NCBI RefSeq assembly: GCF_017311165.1
Contig: NZ_CP062973.1
Location: 62,001-126,000, forward strand
Direction: 5' to 3'
DNA from: Psychroflexus sp. ALD_RP9
GTDB taxonomy: Bacteria; Bacteroidota; Bacteroidia; Flavobacteriales; Flavobacteriaceae
DNA length: 64,000 bases
The notes beneath the pieces were generated by a model. The model had not been told where the DNA came from, ran no database searches, and saw only the letters and a program-made list of their open reading frames with translations. Positions 33,960 through 42,332 of the stretch are shown here, piece by piece. The first letter of the stretch is position 1; each line of letters opens with the position of its first letter. The translations under genes were made by a program, and so were the position numbers.

Positions 33960-34976
33960 CTAAGACTGCAATTTTAATTGCCATTTCCAAGCGCTTTTTA
34001 AGGCGTCATCAAGTGTTAATTTAGTTTCCCAACCTAATTCATTTTTAGCTTTTTGAGTGTTAGCATAAGCTGCTACAACATCGCCTTCTCGCCTACTTAC
34101 TATTTTATGAGGAAGCTTTTGGTTTGTAACACGCTCAAATGTTTCGACCACTTCTTTTACAGAACTGCCTTTACCTGTTCCCAAGTTAAAGACTTCAAAA
34201 TTGGATTTACAATTGCCTTGTAATTGGCGTTCTAGGGCAACTACGTGAGCTTTAGCTAAATCGACTACATGAATATAATCACGTATGCACGTACCGTCTG
34301 CAGTTGGATAGTCGTCTCCAAAAATTGATAATTCTTCACGAATACCAGCTGCAGTTTGTGTTATGTAAGGCACCAAATTTTGTGGTGTCCCTATTGGTAA
34401 TTCACCTATTTCTGCAGACTCATGAGCGCCAATAGGATTAAAATAACGCAAAGCAATCGCTTTAAAATTACTTTTGGTTTTTGTTGTGTCTAAAATTATT
34501 TCTTCACCGATTTGTTTCGTATTACCATAAGGTGATTCTGCTTGTTTTACAGGAGCATCTTCAGTAATTGGTAACTCATCAGCTTCGCCATAAACGGTAC
34601 ATGATGAGCTAAAGATAAAATTAGCTTGCGGTAATTGAGTTTGTGCTTGTAATAAATAGACTAATGTGTTAATGTTATTTTCATAGTAAAGCAAAGGATT
34701 TACAACACTTTCTCCAACCGCTTTTGAAGCTGCAAAATGAATAATACCACTTATATCTTGATGATTATTAAAAAATGCGTTGGTTTTTTCTTTATCACGT
34801 AAATCAAAATTGTGAAATTCTGGTGTTTTCCCTGTTATTTTTGTAATTCCATCTAGAACGTCTATCGAGGAATTTGACAAGTTATCAATAATAATTACTT
34901 CAAACTTTTTTTGTTGTAATTCAACTACAGTATGTGAACCGATAAAGCCTAAGCCGCCAGTTACTAAAATTTTCAT
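33960..34976 (-). CDS. galE: UDP-glucose 4-epimerase
   Basis: This 338-residue extended SDR enzyme interconverts UDP-glucose and UDP-galactose. Visible are the NAD motif GGLGFIGSH (residues 7-15), the catalytic SSSCTVYG serine/threonine region (about 124-131) and YGNTK with the Y-x-x-x-K pair (about 151-155), plus ALRYFNPIGAHESAEIGE typical of GalE. It converges with panB. It likely serves exopolysaccharide or LPS sugar supply, as no galactose-catabolic neighbours are seen. Confidence 0.95.
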   Translation of the reverse strand: MKILVTGGLGFIGSHTVVELQQKKFEVIIIDNLSNSSIDVLDGITKITGKTPEFHNFDLRDKEKTNAFFNNHQDISGIIHFAASKAVGESVVNPLLYYENNINTLVYLLQAQTQLPQANFIFSSSCTVYGEADELPITEDAPVKQAESPYGNTKQIGEEIILDTTKTKSNFKAIALRYFNPIGAHESAEIGELPIGTPQNLVPYITQTAAGIREELSIFGDDYPTADGTCIRDYIHVVDLAKAHVVALERQLQGNCKSNFEVFNLGTGKGSSVKEVVETFERVTNQKLPHKIVSRREGDVVAAYANTQKAKNELGWETKLTLDDALKSAWKWQLKLQS

Positions 34977-35016
34977 AGGTTAGGTAGATTTTAAGTTTCT
35001 TATCATTAAAAATGGC

Positions 35017-35024
35017 TAATTTTG
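35017..35024 (+). promoter_or_regulatory. -7 promoter element of the DUF3817 gene
   Basis: TAATTTTG matches TAnnTTTG, 44 bases before ATG 35069. It gives a leader of about 40 bases. Confidence 0.45.
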
Positions 35025-35068
35025 TAAGCGTAAATTTAAATTATATTTTCTAATCAAACGAACGCATC

Positions 35069-35347
35069 ATGATAAAAGCCTTTAAAATATTAAGTTATCT
35101 AGAAGCTATTTCATTTTTAGTACTTCTTGGCATTGCGATGCCTTTAAAATATATGTATGATATGCCAGAATATGTAAGAGTTGTTGGTATGGCTCATGGT
35201 ATTTTATTTGTACTTTACATTATTGGTGCCTATTATATGTATGAAAAATTAAACTGGAAATTTAAAACTTTTATGGTTATTGTTTTATGCTCAGTTTTAC
35301 CATTCGGTCCATTCTACGCCGACAAAAAATATTTACCAAAATCTTAA
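35069..35347 (+). CDS. DUF3817-type small membrane protein
   Basis: This 92-residue protein has three hydrophobic helices (about 8-25, 36-55, 65-82). The sequence IKAFKILSYLEAISFLVLLG and the histidine/glycine of MAHGILFVLY match the DUF3817 family, which also occurs as the C-terminal part of some membrane proteins such as YdzA. The function is unknown. It overlaps the convergent thioesterase gene by four bases at its end. Confidence 0.8.
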   Translation: MIKAFKILSYLEAISFLVLLGIAMPLKYMYDMPEYVRVVGMAHGILFVLYIIGAYYMYEKLNWKFKTFMVIVLCSVLPFGPFYADKKYLPKS

Positions 35348-35736
35348 TCGTCAGCTAAACGGTTTTTAACATATTCAACTTCAGTTTTACCGTGAGGTTT
35401 TGCTTTACCATTTTCATCTAAACTCACCATAACTATTCGGTCGACTTTTATAATAGTTTGTCGAGTCATTTTATTTCTGACTTCACATTTTAAAGTTAGT
35501 GAGGCTTTACCAAATTTAACTACTTCAATACCAATTTCTATAATATCTCCTTGAACAGCCGAACTTTGAAAATCTATTTCACTAATAAATTTAGTTACTG
35601 TTTTTTGATTTTCAAGTTGAATAATAGAATATAATGCAGCCTCTTCGTCTATCCATTCTAGCAATCGACCACCAAATAAAGTTCCATTAGGATTTAAATC
35701 TTCTGGTTTTACCCATTTTCTTGTATGAAATCTCAT
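35344..35736 (-). CDS. Acyl-CoA thioesterase (hotdog fold, YciA/BACH-like)
   Basis: This 130-residue single hotdog-domain protein has the family motifs NPNGTLFGGRLLEWIDEEAA (about 13-32), in which the N and D/E residues form the thioesterase site, and a central IDFQSSAVQGDIIEI strand. It hydrolyses acyl-CoA to free acid and CoA in the cytosol, and the length fits one-domain members that form hexamers. It stands alone on the minus strand. The preferred chain length cannot be told. Confidence 0.88.
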   Translation of the reverse strand: MRFHTRKWVKPEDLNPNGTLFGGRLLEWIDEEAALYSIIQLENQKTVTKFISEIDFQSSAVQGDIIEIGIEVVKFGKASLTLKCEVRNKMTRQTIIKVDRIVMVSLDENGKAKPHGKTEVEYVKNRLADD

Positions 35737-35777
35737 AATCTTTTTTGTACAAAGATAAGCTATAAGTTTACGTTATA

Positions 35778-35816
35778 ACTAATTTAAAAATAATAGATTT
35801 TTATAATTAAATTAGT
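35778..35816. repeat. Inverted repeat, 10-base arms
   Basis: ACTAATTTAA (35778-35787) and TTAAATTAGT (35807-35816) form a perfect inverted repeat with a 19-base AT-rich loop in the gap after the dehydrogenase stop at 35822. There is no T-run for a terminator; it may be an mRNA 3'-end stabiliser or chance. Confidence 0.4.
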
Positions 35817-35821
35817 AATAT

Positions 35822-37024
35822 CTATTCATTAACAAAATCCTCAAGATAGGCATATTTAGATGTTAACTGACCATTCTCTGTCATTTTAGCACGCTCTAAA
35901 ATACCTTCTTTGTCGTCATTAAAAAAAGCTGGAATTACATGTTCAGCAAACATTTCACCAAAACCTTCGCTAGCATCTTTAGGCAATTCGCATGGCAAAT
36001 TATCAACAGCCATTACAGTAATTGCTTCTGGATGATTAAATTCAACTTCGCTTTCAGACATAGGATGATAGCCATAAAATGGATTTGCAATAGTTGATGG
36101 CTTAATCGTTGAAGCCACTGGTCCATCTATATCGCAGCTTACATCGGCTACCAAATTAATTTTAAATTGAGGCGATTTAGCATCTTCTCTAGTAAACAAA
36201 TAAGGTGCACCTTCTCCATAAAAGTGACCTGCAATAAAGTAATCGGTTACTTCAGCAAAACGCATAAAATCACTTTCATAATGTTCAGGGTGTTTAAAAA
36301 AATGAGACTTAGAAACTTCATCTTTATAGGTAGACTTAGGTTTATTATAATCTAAAACATCAATTTTACAATAAACAGGTTCTGCAAAATTTTCACTTAA
36401 AAAAGCCTCGACGCCGACTGATTTAATTTTTAAATGATCTAAAATTTCTTTTGCTCCTTGAGCCACTTTTCCACTTCCTGTTAAACAAATTTTTATTTGA
36501 GGTAACTTGATTTGATCAAGCGCTTGTTTAACAGCACTTAAATCGTCCAGATGCTCAACTTTAGGTAAATTAAATAAATTATCTCTTAAACCTAAAGCCC
36601 TAAAACCGTTATAAGCACCTACTAAACCTGCATATCTCCCAAAACCTATTAATCGTGAACCATTAGTTTTGGTAATAACTTCATGATCGTATAAAGTGAT
36701 TTTTTTATCAAGAATGGCCTTTAACAAATTGCGATTATAAGGCTGCATTTTAATGGTATGTGAAAAGAAAAAATAAGATTTATGAGGTATTAAAGCCTCA
36801 ATCGGAACTTCTTTTACACCTAACAAAACATCGCAGTCACTTAAATCACTACTTAATTCACAATTATTTTTTTGATAGCTTTTATCAGAAAATATGCGGA
36901 TATCTGAAGGTTCCACAACAAATTTAAGTTGGTATTCTTGCTGAAGTTGATTTACTTGTTCGGGTGTAAAAACAACACGCCTATCTGGTGGAGTTTTACG
37001 TTCTTTAATTAATCCTATTTTCAT
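35822..37024 (-). CDS. NAD(P)-dependent oxidoreductase, alanine dehydrogenase / saccharopine dehydrogenase-like
   Basis: This 400-residue protein belongs to the AlaDH/PNT superfamily: the N-terminal domain starts KIGLIKERKTPPDRRVVFTP (residues 2-21), where R and K bind the carboxylate substrate, and the NAD domain shows CLTGSGKVAQGA (about 194-205). Histidine H94 in the SHTIKMQ segment is in the catalytic position. It may be a lysine-forming saccharopine dehydrogenase or an amino acid dehydrogenase; I cannot decide. ATG 37024 is used, since the upstream TTG at 37033 is weak and a -7 element lies at 37041-37048. Confidence 0.78.
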   Translation of the reverse strand: MKIGLIKERKTPPDRRVVFTPEQVNQLQQEYQLKFVVEPSDIRIFSDKSYQKNNCELSSDLSDCDVLLGVKEVPIEALIPHKSYFFFSHTIKMQPYNRNLLKAILDKKITLYDHEVITKTNGSRLIGFGRYAGLVGAYNGFRALGLRDNLFNLPKVEHLDDLSAVKQALDQIKLPQIKICLTGSGKVAQGAKEILDHLKIKSVGVEAFLSENFAEPVYCKIDVLDYNKPKSTYKDEVSKSHFFKHPEHYESDFMRFAEVTDYFIAGHFYGEGAPYLFTREDAKSPQFKINLVADVSCDIDGPVASTIKPSTIANPFYGYHPMSESEVEFNHPEAITVMAVDNLPCELPKDASEGFGEMFAEHVIPAFFNDDKEGILERAKMTENGQLTSKYAYLEDFVNE

Positions 37025-37040
37025 TAATCTCAATTTTGCC

Positions 37041-37048
37041 CAAACTTA
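37041..37048 (-). promoter_or_regulatory. -7 promoter element of the AlaDH/PNT-type gene
   Basis: On the minus strand TAAGTTTG matches TAnnTTTG and lies 16 bases before ATG 37024. It favours that start. Confidence 0.5.
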
Positions 37049-37139
37049 ACAAAAAATCTTCAAGATAAATTAAGGATTTTTACAAAGAGATTAACACGAC
37101 TTCAAAACCTACTCAATTAACTTTACACAAAAAATTAAG

Positions 37140-38243
37140 ATGAACCAAACTCAAGAATTATTAAAACCAATAAAACTAAGAGACTTAGAACTTAAAAATC
37201 GTGTTATTATGGCGCCGATGACTAGAAGTCGTGCCGATAATGATGTTAATGCACCAACCGACATACATGTAAAATATTACACACAACGGGCAAGTGCTGG
37301 ATTAATAATCAGTGAAGGTGCTCAAGTTTCTGAAAGAGCTGTAGGTTACATAAATACTGCAGGAATTCATAATAAAGAACAAATTGAAGGTTGGCGAAAA
37401 GTAACTGATGCTGTACATGAAAAGGGCGGAAAAATTTTTATTCAACTTTGGCATGTTGGTCGTATGTCTCACCCTGATTTTCATAATGGAAAAAAACCTT
37501 TGGCACCAAGCGCAGTAAATCCTCATTCTCAATCTTATACTCCAGAAGGCTTTAAAGATACTGTTGAGCCAAAAGCCATGACAACTGAAGAGGTAAAACA
37601 AACCGTTCAAGATTTTAAATTTGCAGCTAGAAATGCAATTGAAGCTGGATTTGATGGTGTTGAAATTCACGCCTCTAATGGATATTTATTTCATCAATTT
37701 TTTAATAGGTCGTCTAACAAACGGACCGACGAATACGGCGGAAATAAAGAAAACAGAACTCGTTTCTTATTTGAAGTTTTAGATGCTGTTAAAGTTTTTG
37801 TTCCTGAAAATAGAATTGGTGTACGATTAAACCCATCGCTTAATGGAATCTTTGGTATGGAAGCTGATGAAGAAACTATACCAACTTTTGAATATATTGT
37901 AAAAAAATTAAATGATTACAATTTATCATATTTACATTTATCTGAACCATTCAATGATGTAAGCGATATCGACTATTTAGTGACTAACATTGCTGAACAT
38001 TTTAGACCTCTGTATAATGGAAATTTAATGATTAATTCTGGTTTTACTCAAGAATCTGGAAATAAAATTATCGAAAATGGCCATGCTGATATGGTTGCTT
38101 TTGGAAAGTTATTCATTTCAAATCCTGATTTACCTATTCGTTTTGAAAAAAATGCCAATTTGCAAGATTGGGATTCAGATACCTTTTATGTTCCTGGTGA
38201 AAAAGGTTATACCGATTATCCACTATTAGACGAAACACCATAA
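37140..38243 (+). CDS. Old Yellow Enzyme family alkene reductase
   Basis: This 367-residue FMN-dependent TIM barrel matches NemA/OYE proteins: NRVIMAPMTRSRAD (about 20-33), IQLWHVGRMSH (about 100-110), and EIHASNGYLFHQFFN (about 178-192), in which H179 and N182 bind the carbonyl of the substrate. It reduces activated C=C bonds and some nitro compounds with NAD(P)H. It is followed by a terminator and then a flavin-reductase-type gene, so flavin chemistry is clustered just upstream of two photolyase-family genes. Confidence 0.94.
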   Translation: MNQTQELLKPIKLRDLELKNRVIMAPMTRSRADNDVNAPTDIHVKYYTQRASAGLIISEGAQVSERAVGYINTAGIHNKEQIEGWRKVTDAVHEKGGKIFIQLWHVGRMSHPDFHNGKKPLAPSAVNPHSQSYTPEGFKDTVEPKAMTTEEVKQTVQDFKFAARNAIEAGFDGVEIHASNGYLFHQFFNRSSNKRTDEYGGNKENRTRFLFEVLDAVKVFVPENRIGVRLNPSLNGIFGMEADEETIPTFEYIVKKLNDYNLSYLHLSEPFNDVSDIDYLVTNIAEHFRPLYNGNLMINSGFTQESGNKIIENGHADMVAFGKLFISNPDLPIRFEKNANLQDWDSDTFYVPGEKGYTDYPLLDETP

Positions 38244-38289
38244 TTTTGTTTATTTTTTAACACAAAAACATTAAACAATATTTAAATTG

Positions 38290-38315
38290 AGCCGGTAATT
38301 TTATCGGCTTTTTTT
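38290..38315 (+). terminator. Terminator whose T-run abuts the next ATG
   Basis: AGCCGGTA (38290-38297) / TATCGGCT (38302-38309) pair over 8 bases with one G-U, loop ATTT, then T to 38314 directly before ATG 38316. It closes the OYE transcript. TAATTTTA (38296-38303), a weak -7 element, lies within it. Confidence 0.82.
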
Positions 38316-38942
38316 ATGAAACATCTTAATAAATCAGATTTAAATGCACTCGAATCTCGCTACAGAGCTAACTTAATTAACTCATGTAGTGGAATTAAAT
38401 CTGTTAATTTAATCGGTACAAAAAATAATTCAGGAACTACTAACCTAGCCATCTTTAATTCGGTTATGCATATTGGCAGTAACCCGCCAATGTTAGGTTT
38501 TATATTGCGTCCGACAACTGTTAGAAGAGATACTTACACAAACATTTTAGATCAGAAAAAATTTACAATAAATCAAATACCTTATGATTTAATAGAGTGC
38601 GCTCACCAAACCTCAGCAAAATATGAAGCCAATACGTCTGAATTTGATGAACTAAACATCGAAAAAGAATTTATCAAAGAATTTGAAGCACCCTTTGTGA
38701 AGAGTTCAGCATTGAAAATTGCTTGTAGTTATACAAATTCATATTTAATCGAAGAAAATGGGTGTCGCCTGATCATTGGAGAAATAGAACACCTGATTTA
38801 TGATGACAGAGCTCAAGAAAAAGATGGCTGGCTTGACGTTTCAAAACTGAAATCAACAGCATGCATAGGTCTTGACGCTTATGTTGAAACTAAATTAATA
38901 AAACGTTTAAGCTATGCAAAACCACATAAAAATTTAGAATAA
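38316..38942 (+). CDS. Flavin reductase-like domain protein
   Basis: This 208-residue protein carries a flavin_reduct FMN-binding split barrel: [19 protein letters not shown] (about 33-51) and [17 protein letters not shown] (about 61-77) are the usual flavin and phosphate contact regions. Members bind FMN non-covalently and transfer electrons from NAD(P)H or act in reactions still unknown. It is seven bases upstream of the DUF2256 gene and in line with cry-DASH and the iron-sulfur photolyase gene, making a four-gene run. It could supply reduced flavin to the photolyases; that is inference. Confidence 0.85.
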   Translation: MKHLNKSDLNALESRYRANLINSCSGIKSVNLIGTKNNSGTTNLAIFNSVMHIGSNPPMLGFILRPTTVRRDTYTNILDQKKFTINQIPYDLIECAHQTSAKYEANTSEFDELNIEKEFIKEFEAPFVKSSALKIACSYTNSYLIEENGCRLIIGEIEHLIYDDRAQEKDGWLDVSKLKSTACIGLDAYVETKLIKRLSYAKPHKNLE

Positions 38943-38949
38943 ATTTTTA

Positions 38950-39093
38950 ATGGCTCATAAAAAAACCCATTTACCTGAAAAAATTTGTTTAACCTGTGGT
39001 AGGCCATTTACATGGCGAAAAAAATGGGAAAAAAATTGGGAAAACGTAAAATATTGTAGCAAACGATGCAGAACAGAAAAAAAGTCAACTTAG
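38950..39093 (+). CDS. DUF2256 four-cysteine microprotein
   Basis: This 47-residue protein has C13-x2-C16 and C36-x3-C40 around a basic, tryptophan-rich helix ([11 protein letters not shown]), a likely zinc-ribbon. This is the DUF2256 family, known to occur beside or fused to cryptochrome/photolyase genes, with no assigned function. It is small enough to be missed by gene callers. It starts seven bases after the flavin reductase stop and overlaps the start of cry-DASH by 28 bases, so translation is probably coupled. Confidence 0.88.
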   Translation: MAHKKTHLPEKICLTCGRPFTWRKKWEKNWENVKYCSKRCRTEKKST

Positions 39094-40376
39094 TTTGGTT
39101 TAGAAACGATTTAAGAGTTCGTGATAATCATGTATTAACTAATGCAATGAAGTCTCATCTGCCTTTGATAGCACTTTATGCTTTCGATCCAAGGCATTAT
39201 GAGGAAACCAAATACGGATTTAAAAAAACAGAAAAATTTAGAGCTCAATTTTTAATTGAGAGTGTTAAATGTCTTCATCAAGAACTAAATAATTTAAACA
39301 TAGGTTTATACACTTCAACTGAAACTCCAGAGCAAGCGATTCATCAACTTCAGCATGATTTTGAAATTGAAGAAATTTTCTTTCAAAAAGAATGGACTTC
39401 AGAAGAAAAAAAAGTGGAAAGTGAAATTAAGAAAGTTCACCCTGAGATTAAACTAAATTCTACTTACAATCAATTTTTATTTCATCCTGAAGATATTCCG
39501 TTTAATGATTTTAAACATATTCCTGAAGTTTTCACACAGTTTAGAAAAGCCTGCGAAAAGCAAAGTAAAGTAAGAGCTGAGCTACCTATACCTCATGCTC
39601 AAGATCATGCTCATTTCATTAATTTTACATCAAAAATACCTTCACTTAATGATTTAGGCTTAGACAATTTTAAAGTAGATTCTAGAACAGCATTTCCTTT
39701 TAAAGGTGGTGAAAAAAACGCTTGGGAAAGGCTAAACAATTACTTTTGGAAGACAAAAAAGTTACAATATTATAAGAAAACCAGAAATGGGTTATTAGGG
39801 ACAGATTACAGTTCTAAATTTTCACCTTGGTTAGCTAATGGTTCTATTTCGGCAGTTTCAATTTATCATCAAGTCAAAAAATTCGAAAAAGAAATCAAAA
39901 AAAATCAGGACACTTACTGGTTGATTTTTGAACTCATTTGGCGTGATTACTTCAAGTATATTTCACTTAAATATGGAAATTCAATTTTTAAATTAGGTGG
40001 AATTTTAAATAAAGATTACAAGTGGAATAATCATGAAAAAGCTTTTAAACAATGGATTAACGGCCAAACACCCGAAGATTTTGTAAACGCTAACATGATA
40101 GAATTAGGTAAAACTGGTTTTATGAGTAATCGCGGACGACAAAATGTAAATAGCTATTGGGCAAAAGAGTGGCAACAAGATTGGCGAAAGGGAGCAGCCT
40201 ATTTTGAAGCTATGTTAATTGATTATGATGTGCATAGCAATTGGGGCAATTGGATGTATAATAGCGGTGTTGGAAATGATCCACGCGATAGAAAATTTAA
40301 CATTAGACGTCAAGCTGAACGCTACGACTCTAACGGAACTTACCAAAGAACTTGGTTACAAGAAAACTTATTTTAA
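39066..40376 (+). CDS. Cryptochrome-DASH (single-strand DNA photolyase type)
   Basis: This 436-residue flavoprotein has a photolyase antenna domain (1-170, starting [15 protein letters not shown]) and FAD domain (about 215-436). DASH traits are [41 protein letters not shown] (FAD loop), [20 protein letters not shown] and [15 protein letters not shown] proteins repair CPDs mainly in single-stranded DNA and bind a folate antenna. ATG 39066 gives the proper family N-terminus although it overlaps the DUF2256 gene. The stop is followed directly by the ATG of the next photolyase-like gene. Confidence 0.94.
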   Translation: MQNRKKVNLVWFRNDLRVRDNHVLTNAMKSHLPLIALYAFDPRHYEETKYGFKKTEKFRAQFLIESVKCLHQELNNLNIGLYTSTETPEQAIHQLQHDFEIEEIFFQKEWTSEEKKVESEIKKVHPEIKLNSTYNQFLFHPEDIPFNDFKHIPEVFTQFRKACEKQSKVRAELPIPHAQDHAHFINFTSKIPSLNDLGLDNFKVDSRTAFPFKGGEKNAWERLNNYFWKTKKLQYYKKTRNGLLGTDYSSKFSPWLANGSISAVSIYHQVKKFEKEIKKNQDTYWLIFELIWRDYFKYISLKYGNSIFKLGGILNKDYKWNNHEKAFKQWINGQTPEDFVNANMIELGKTGFMSNRGRQNVNSYWAKEWQQDWRKGAAYFEAMLIDYDVHSNWGNWMYNSGVGNDPRDRKFNIRRQAERYDSNGTYQRTWLQENLF

Positions 40377-41909
40377 ATGAAAACATTACGACTCATTTTA
40401 GGCGATCAGCTCAATTATAATCATTCATGGTTTAACAATACATCAGAGAATGTTATTTATTTTATGGCTGAAACCAAAGAAGAAACCAGCTATGTTAAAC
40501 ATCACATTCAAAAAATTGTTGGATTCTTCCTTTCCATGCGCAATTTTGCTCATCATCTTAAAGAAAATAACCATGAAGTTATTTATTATCAGATTGATGA
40601 TGAGGAAAATAAACAGTCTCTTGAAAAAAACCTTTCCTCAATCATAAAAAAACATCAAATAAGTAATTTTGAATATCTTTTACCTGATGAATTTCGTTTA
40701 GACGAAAAACTAAAATCATTTTGTAAACAACTAGACATAGACTCTAACTGTAAAGACACAGAACATTTTTATACCAAAAGAAACGACATAACTAAGTTTT
40801 TTGAAGGAAAAAAAGAAATGGTCATGGAGTATTTTTACAGAGATATGCGTAAAAAACATGGCTTATTAATGAATGGCCAACAGCCAGTTGGAGGTCAATG
40901 GAATTACGACAAAAGCAATCGAAAAAAGTGGTCTGGACAGGTTGAAGTTCCTCCATATAAAAAATTTAAAAAAGATGTTAGTAACCTTGTTAATCAAATT
41001 AACAAAAGTGAGATTAAGCATTTCGGCCGTATAGAAGCAAAGAATTTTACTTGGCCAACTTCTAGAAAAGAAGCATTAGATGTGTTAGATTTCTTTTGCA
41101 AGTATCTACTACCCCATTTTGGTGATTATGAAGATGCCATGCATACCGATGAAAATATGTTATTTCATTCAAGGCTTTCATTTGCCTTAAACTCAAAAAT
41201 GTTATCACCTAATGAAGTTAATAATGCTGTAATTAAACATTACCATCAACATCAAGACCAAATAGATATCTCTCAAGTTGAAGGTTTTGTTAGACAAGTT
41301 TTAGGTTGGCGAGAATACATGCGAGGTATTTACTGGAAAGAAATGCCAGATTATGCTTCGAAAAACGCATTAAACAATAATAATAAACTACCTGAATTTT
41401 ATTGGACAGGTAAAACTAAAATGAAGTGCTTGAGCCAATCTATCAATGCCAGCTTAGATAACGCTTATGCTCACCATATACAGCGATTGATGGTTTTAGG
41501 CAATTTTGCACTTTTAACCATGACCAATCCAGACGAAGTTGATGCTTGGTACTTAGGTGTATATATTGATGCCATTGAATGGGTAGAATTAACAAATACA
41601 CGCGGTATGAGTCAGTTTGCTGATGGTGGAATAGTTGCTACAAAACCTTATGTTTCTAGTGGTAGTTACATAAACAAAATGAGTAACTATTGTAAATCTT
41701 GTCATTACAAAGTAAAAGCTAAAGAAGGTGAAGAAGCTTGTCCATTCAATAACCTTTATTGGAATTTTCTACATGAAAAGCAAGATGAGTTTAAAAATAA
41801 CCCAAGAATGAATATGATGATGAGTCTTCTTAAGAAAATGAACAAATCAACGCTTGAAAATCACATCAGTAGGTCTCAGAAAATTATAAATAACCCTGAT
41901 AATTTTTGA
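40377..41909 (+). CDS. phrB: Iron-sulfur bacterial cryptochrome / (6-4) photolyase, PhrB type
   Basis: This 510-residue protein belongs to the FeS-BCP/CryPro group first named photolyase-related proteins. C351, C439, C442 and C455 match, one residue shifted, the four cysteines (350, 438, 441, 454) that hold the 4Fe-4S cluster of Agrobacterium PhrB. Other family segments are LRLILGDQLNYNHSWF at the N-terminus, VGGQWNYDKSNRKKW and GFVRQVLGWREYMRGIYW. Members repair (6-4) photoproducts and use a lumazine antenna. It starts at the base after the cry-DASH stop, so the two are one operon. Confidence 0.94.
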   Translation: MKTLRLILGDQLNYNHSWFNNTSENVIYFMAETKEETSYVKHHIQKIVGFFLSMRNFAHHLKENNHEVIYYQIDDEENKQSLEKNLSSIIKKHQISNFEYLLPDEFRLDEKLKSFCKQLDIDSNCKDTEHFYTKRNDITKFFEGKKEMVMEYFYRDMRKKHGLLMNGQQPVGGQWNYDKSNRKKWSGQVEVPPYKKFKKDVSNLVNQINKSEIKHFGRIEAKNFTWPTSRKEALDVLDFFCKYLLPHFGDYEDAMHTDENMLFHSRLSFALNSKMLSPNEVNNAVIKHYHQHQDQIDISQVEGFVRQVLGWREYMRGIYWKEMPDYASKNALNNNNKLPEFYWTGKTKMKCLSQSINASLDNAYAHHIQRLMVLGNFALLTMTNPDEVDAWYLGVYIDAIEWVELTNTRGMSQFADGGIVATKPYVSSGSYINKMSNYCKSCHYKVKAKEGEEACPFNNLYWNFLHEKQDEFKNNPRMNMMMSLLKKMNKSTLENHISRSQKIINNPDNF

Positions 41910-41935
41910 TTGTTTTAACAATTAAAATATATTTG
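41906..41935 (+). promoter_or_regulatory. Consensus promoter of the repeat lipoprotein
   Basis: TTG (41906-41908), exactly 19 bases, TATATTTG (41928-41935): a perfect Bacteroidetes consensus. It overlaps the stop codon of the preceding gene and separates the lipoprotein transcript from the photolyase operon. Such a strong promoter suggests abundant expression. Confidence 0.8.
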
Positions 41936-41959
41936 CAACTTAACAATTAAATAGTAAAC

Positions 41960-42259
41960 ATGAAAAAGACATTTTTAACATTAGGAGTTGCAACTGCTTT
42001 AGTTCTTGGAACTGTTAGCTGTACAGAAAAAAAAGCCGAAAAGTCTGAGGACAAAGTTGAAGAAACTATGGATAAGGCTGGCGATAAAATGGAAGAAGGC
42101 GCTGAAAAAGTAGAAGAAACTATGGAAGAAGGCGCTGAAAAGGTAGAAGAAACTATGGAAGAAGGTGCTGAAGAAGCTAAAGAAGCTGTAGAAGAAGGCG
42201 CTGAAGCTATGGAAGAAAAAGCCGAAGAAACTAAAGAAAAGATGGAAGGCGGTATGTAA
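41960..42259 (+). CDS. Small lipoprotein of tandem 11-residue acidic helical repeats
   Basis: This 99-residue lipoprotein has lipobox cysteine C21 (GTVSC). The mature part is a run of 11-residue units close to EEGAEKVEETM, very rich in E, K, A and M, that would form one long amphipathic helix, as in LEA group 3 and apolipoprotein repeats. At DNA level two units are identical but for one base (42092-42157). A consensus promoter and a strong terminator enclose it as a single-gene transcript. Its role could be membrane protection or stress tolerance; nothing shows this directly. Confidence 0.8.
   Translation: MKKTFLTLGVATALVLGTVSCTEKKAEKSEDKVEETMDKAGDKMEEGAEKVEETMEEGAEKVEETMEEGAEEAKEAVEEGAEAMEEKAEETKEKMEGGM
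42092..42223 (+). repeat. 33-base tandem repeats inside the lipoprotein gene
   Basis: Four units of 33 bases, starting 42092, 42125, 42158 and 42191. The first two differ at one position; the third and fourth are diverged. They encode the 11-residue helical repeats and could change copy number by slippage. Confidence 0.85.
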
Positions 42260-42280
42260 ACTACTTCTCTTAAATTAATA

Positions 42281-42313
42281 AAAAAGCCTCATTGTAATAA
42301 TGAGGCTTTTTTT
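42281..42313. terminator. Bidirectional terminator between convergent genes
   Basis: GCCTCATT (42286-42293) / AATGAGGC (42299-42306), flanked by A-run on the left and seven T on the right. It serves the lipoprotein gene and, on the other strand, the pcrA / ion channel / Sua5 operon. Confidence 0.9.
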
Positions 42314-42332
42314 ATGATTCAATTTAAGTTGA

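Noticed and set aside
42092..42223. Regular 33-base repeats considered as a CRISPR-like array
   Set aside because: The units are directly contiguous without spacers and form an open reading frame of 11-residue helical repeats.
37140..42259. Photolyase/flavin cluster as a transferred genomic island
   Set aside because: No integrase, tRNA boundary, flanking repeats or visible shift in base composition; promoters match those of neighbouring core genes.
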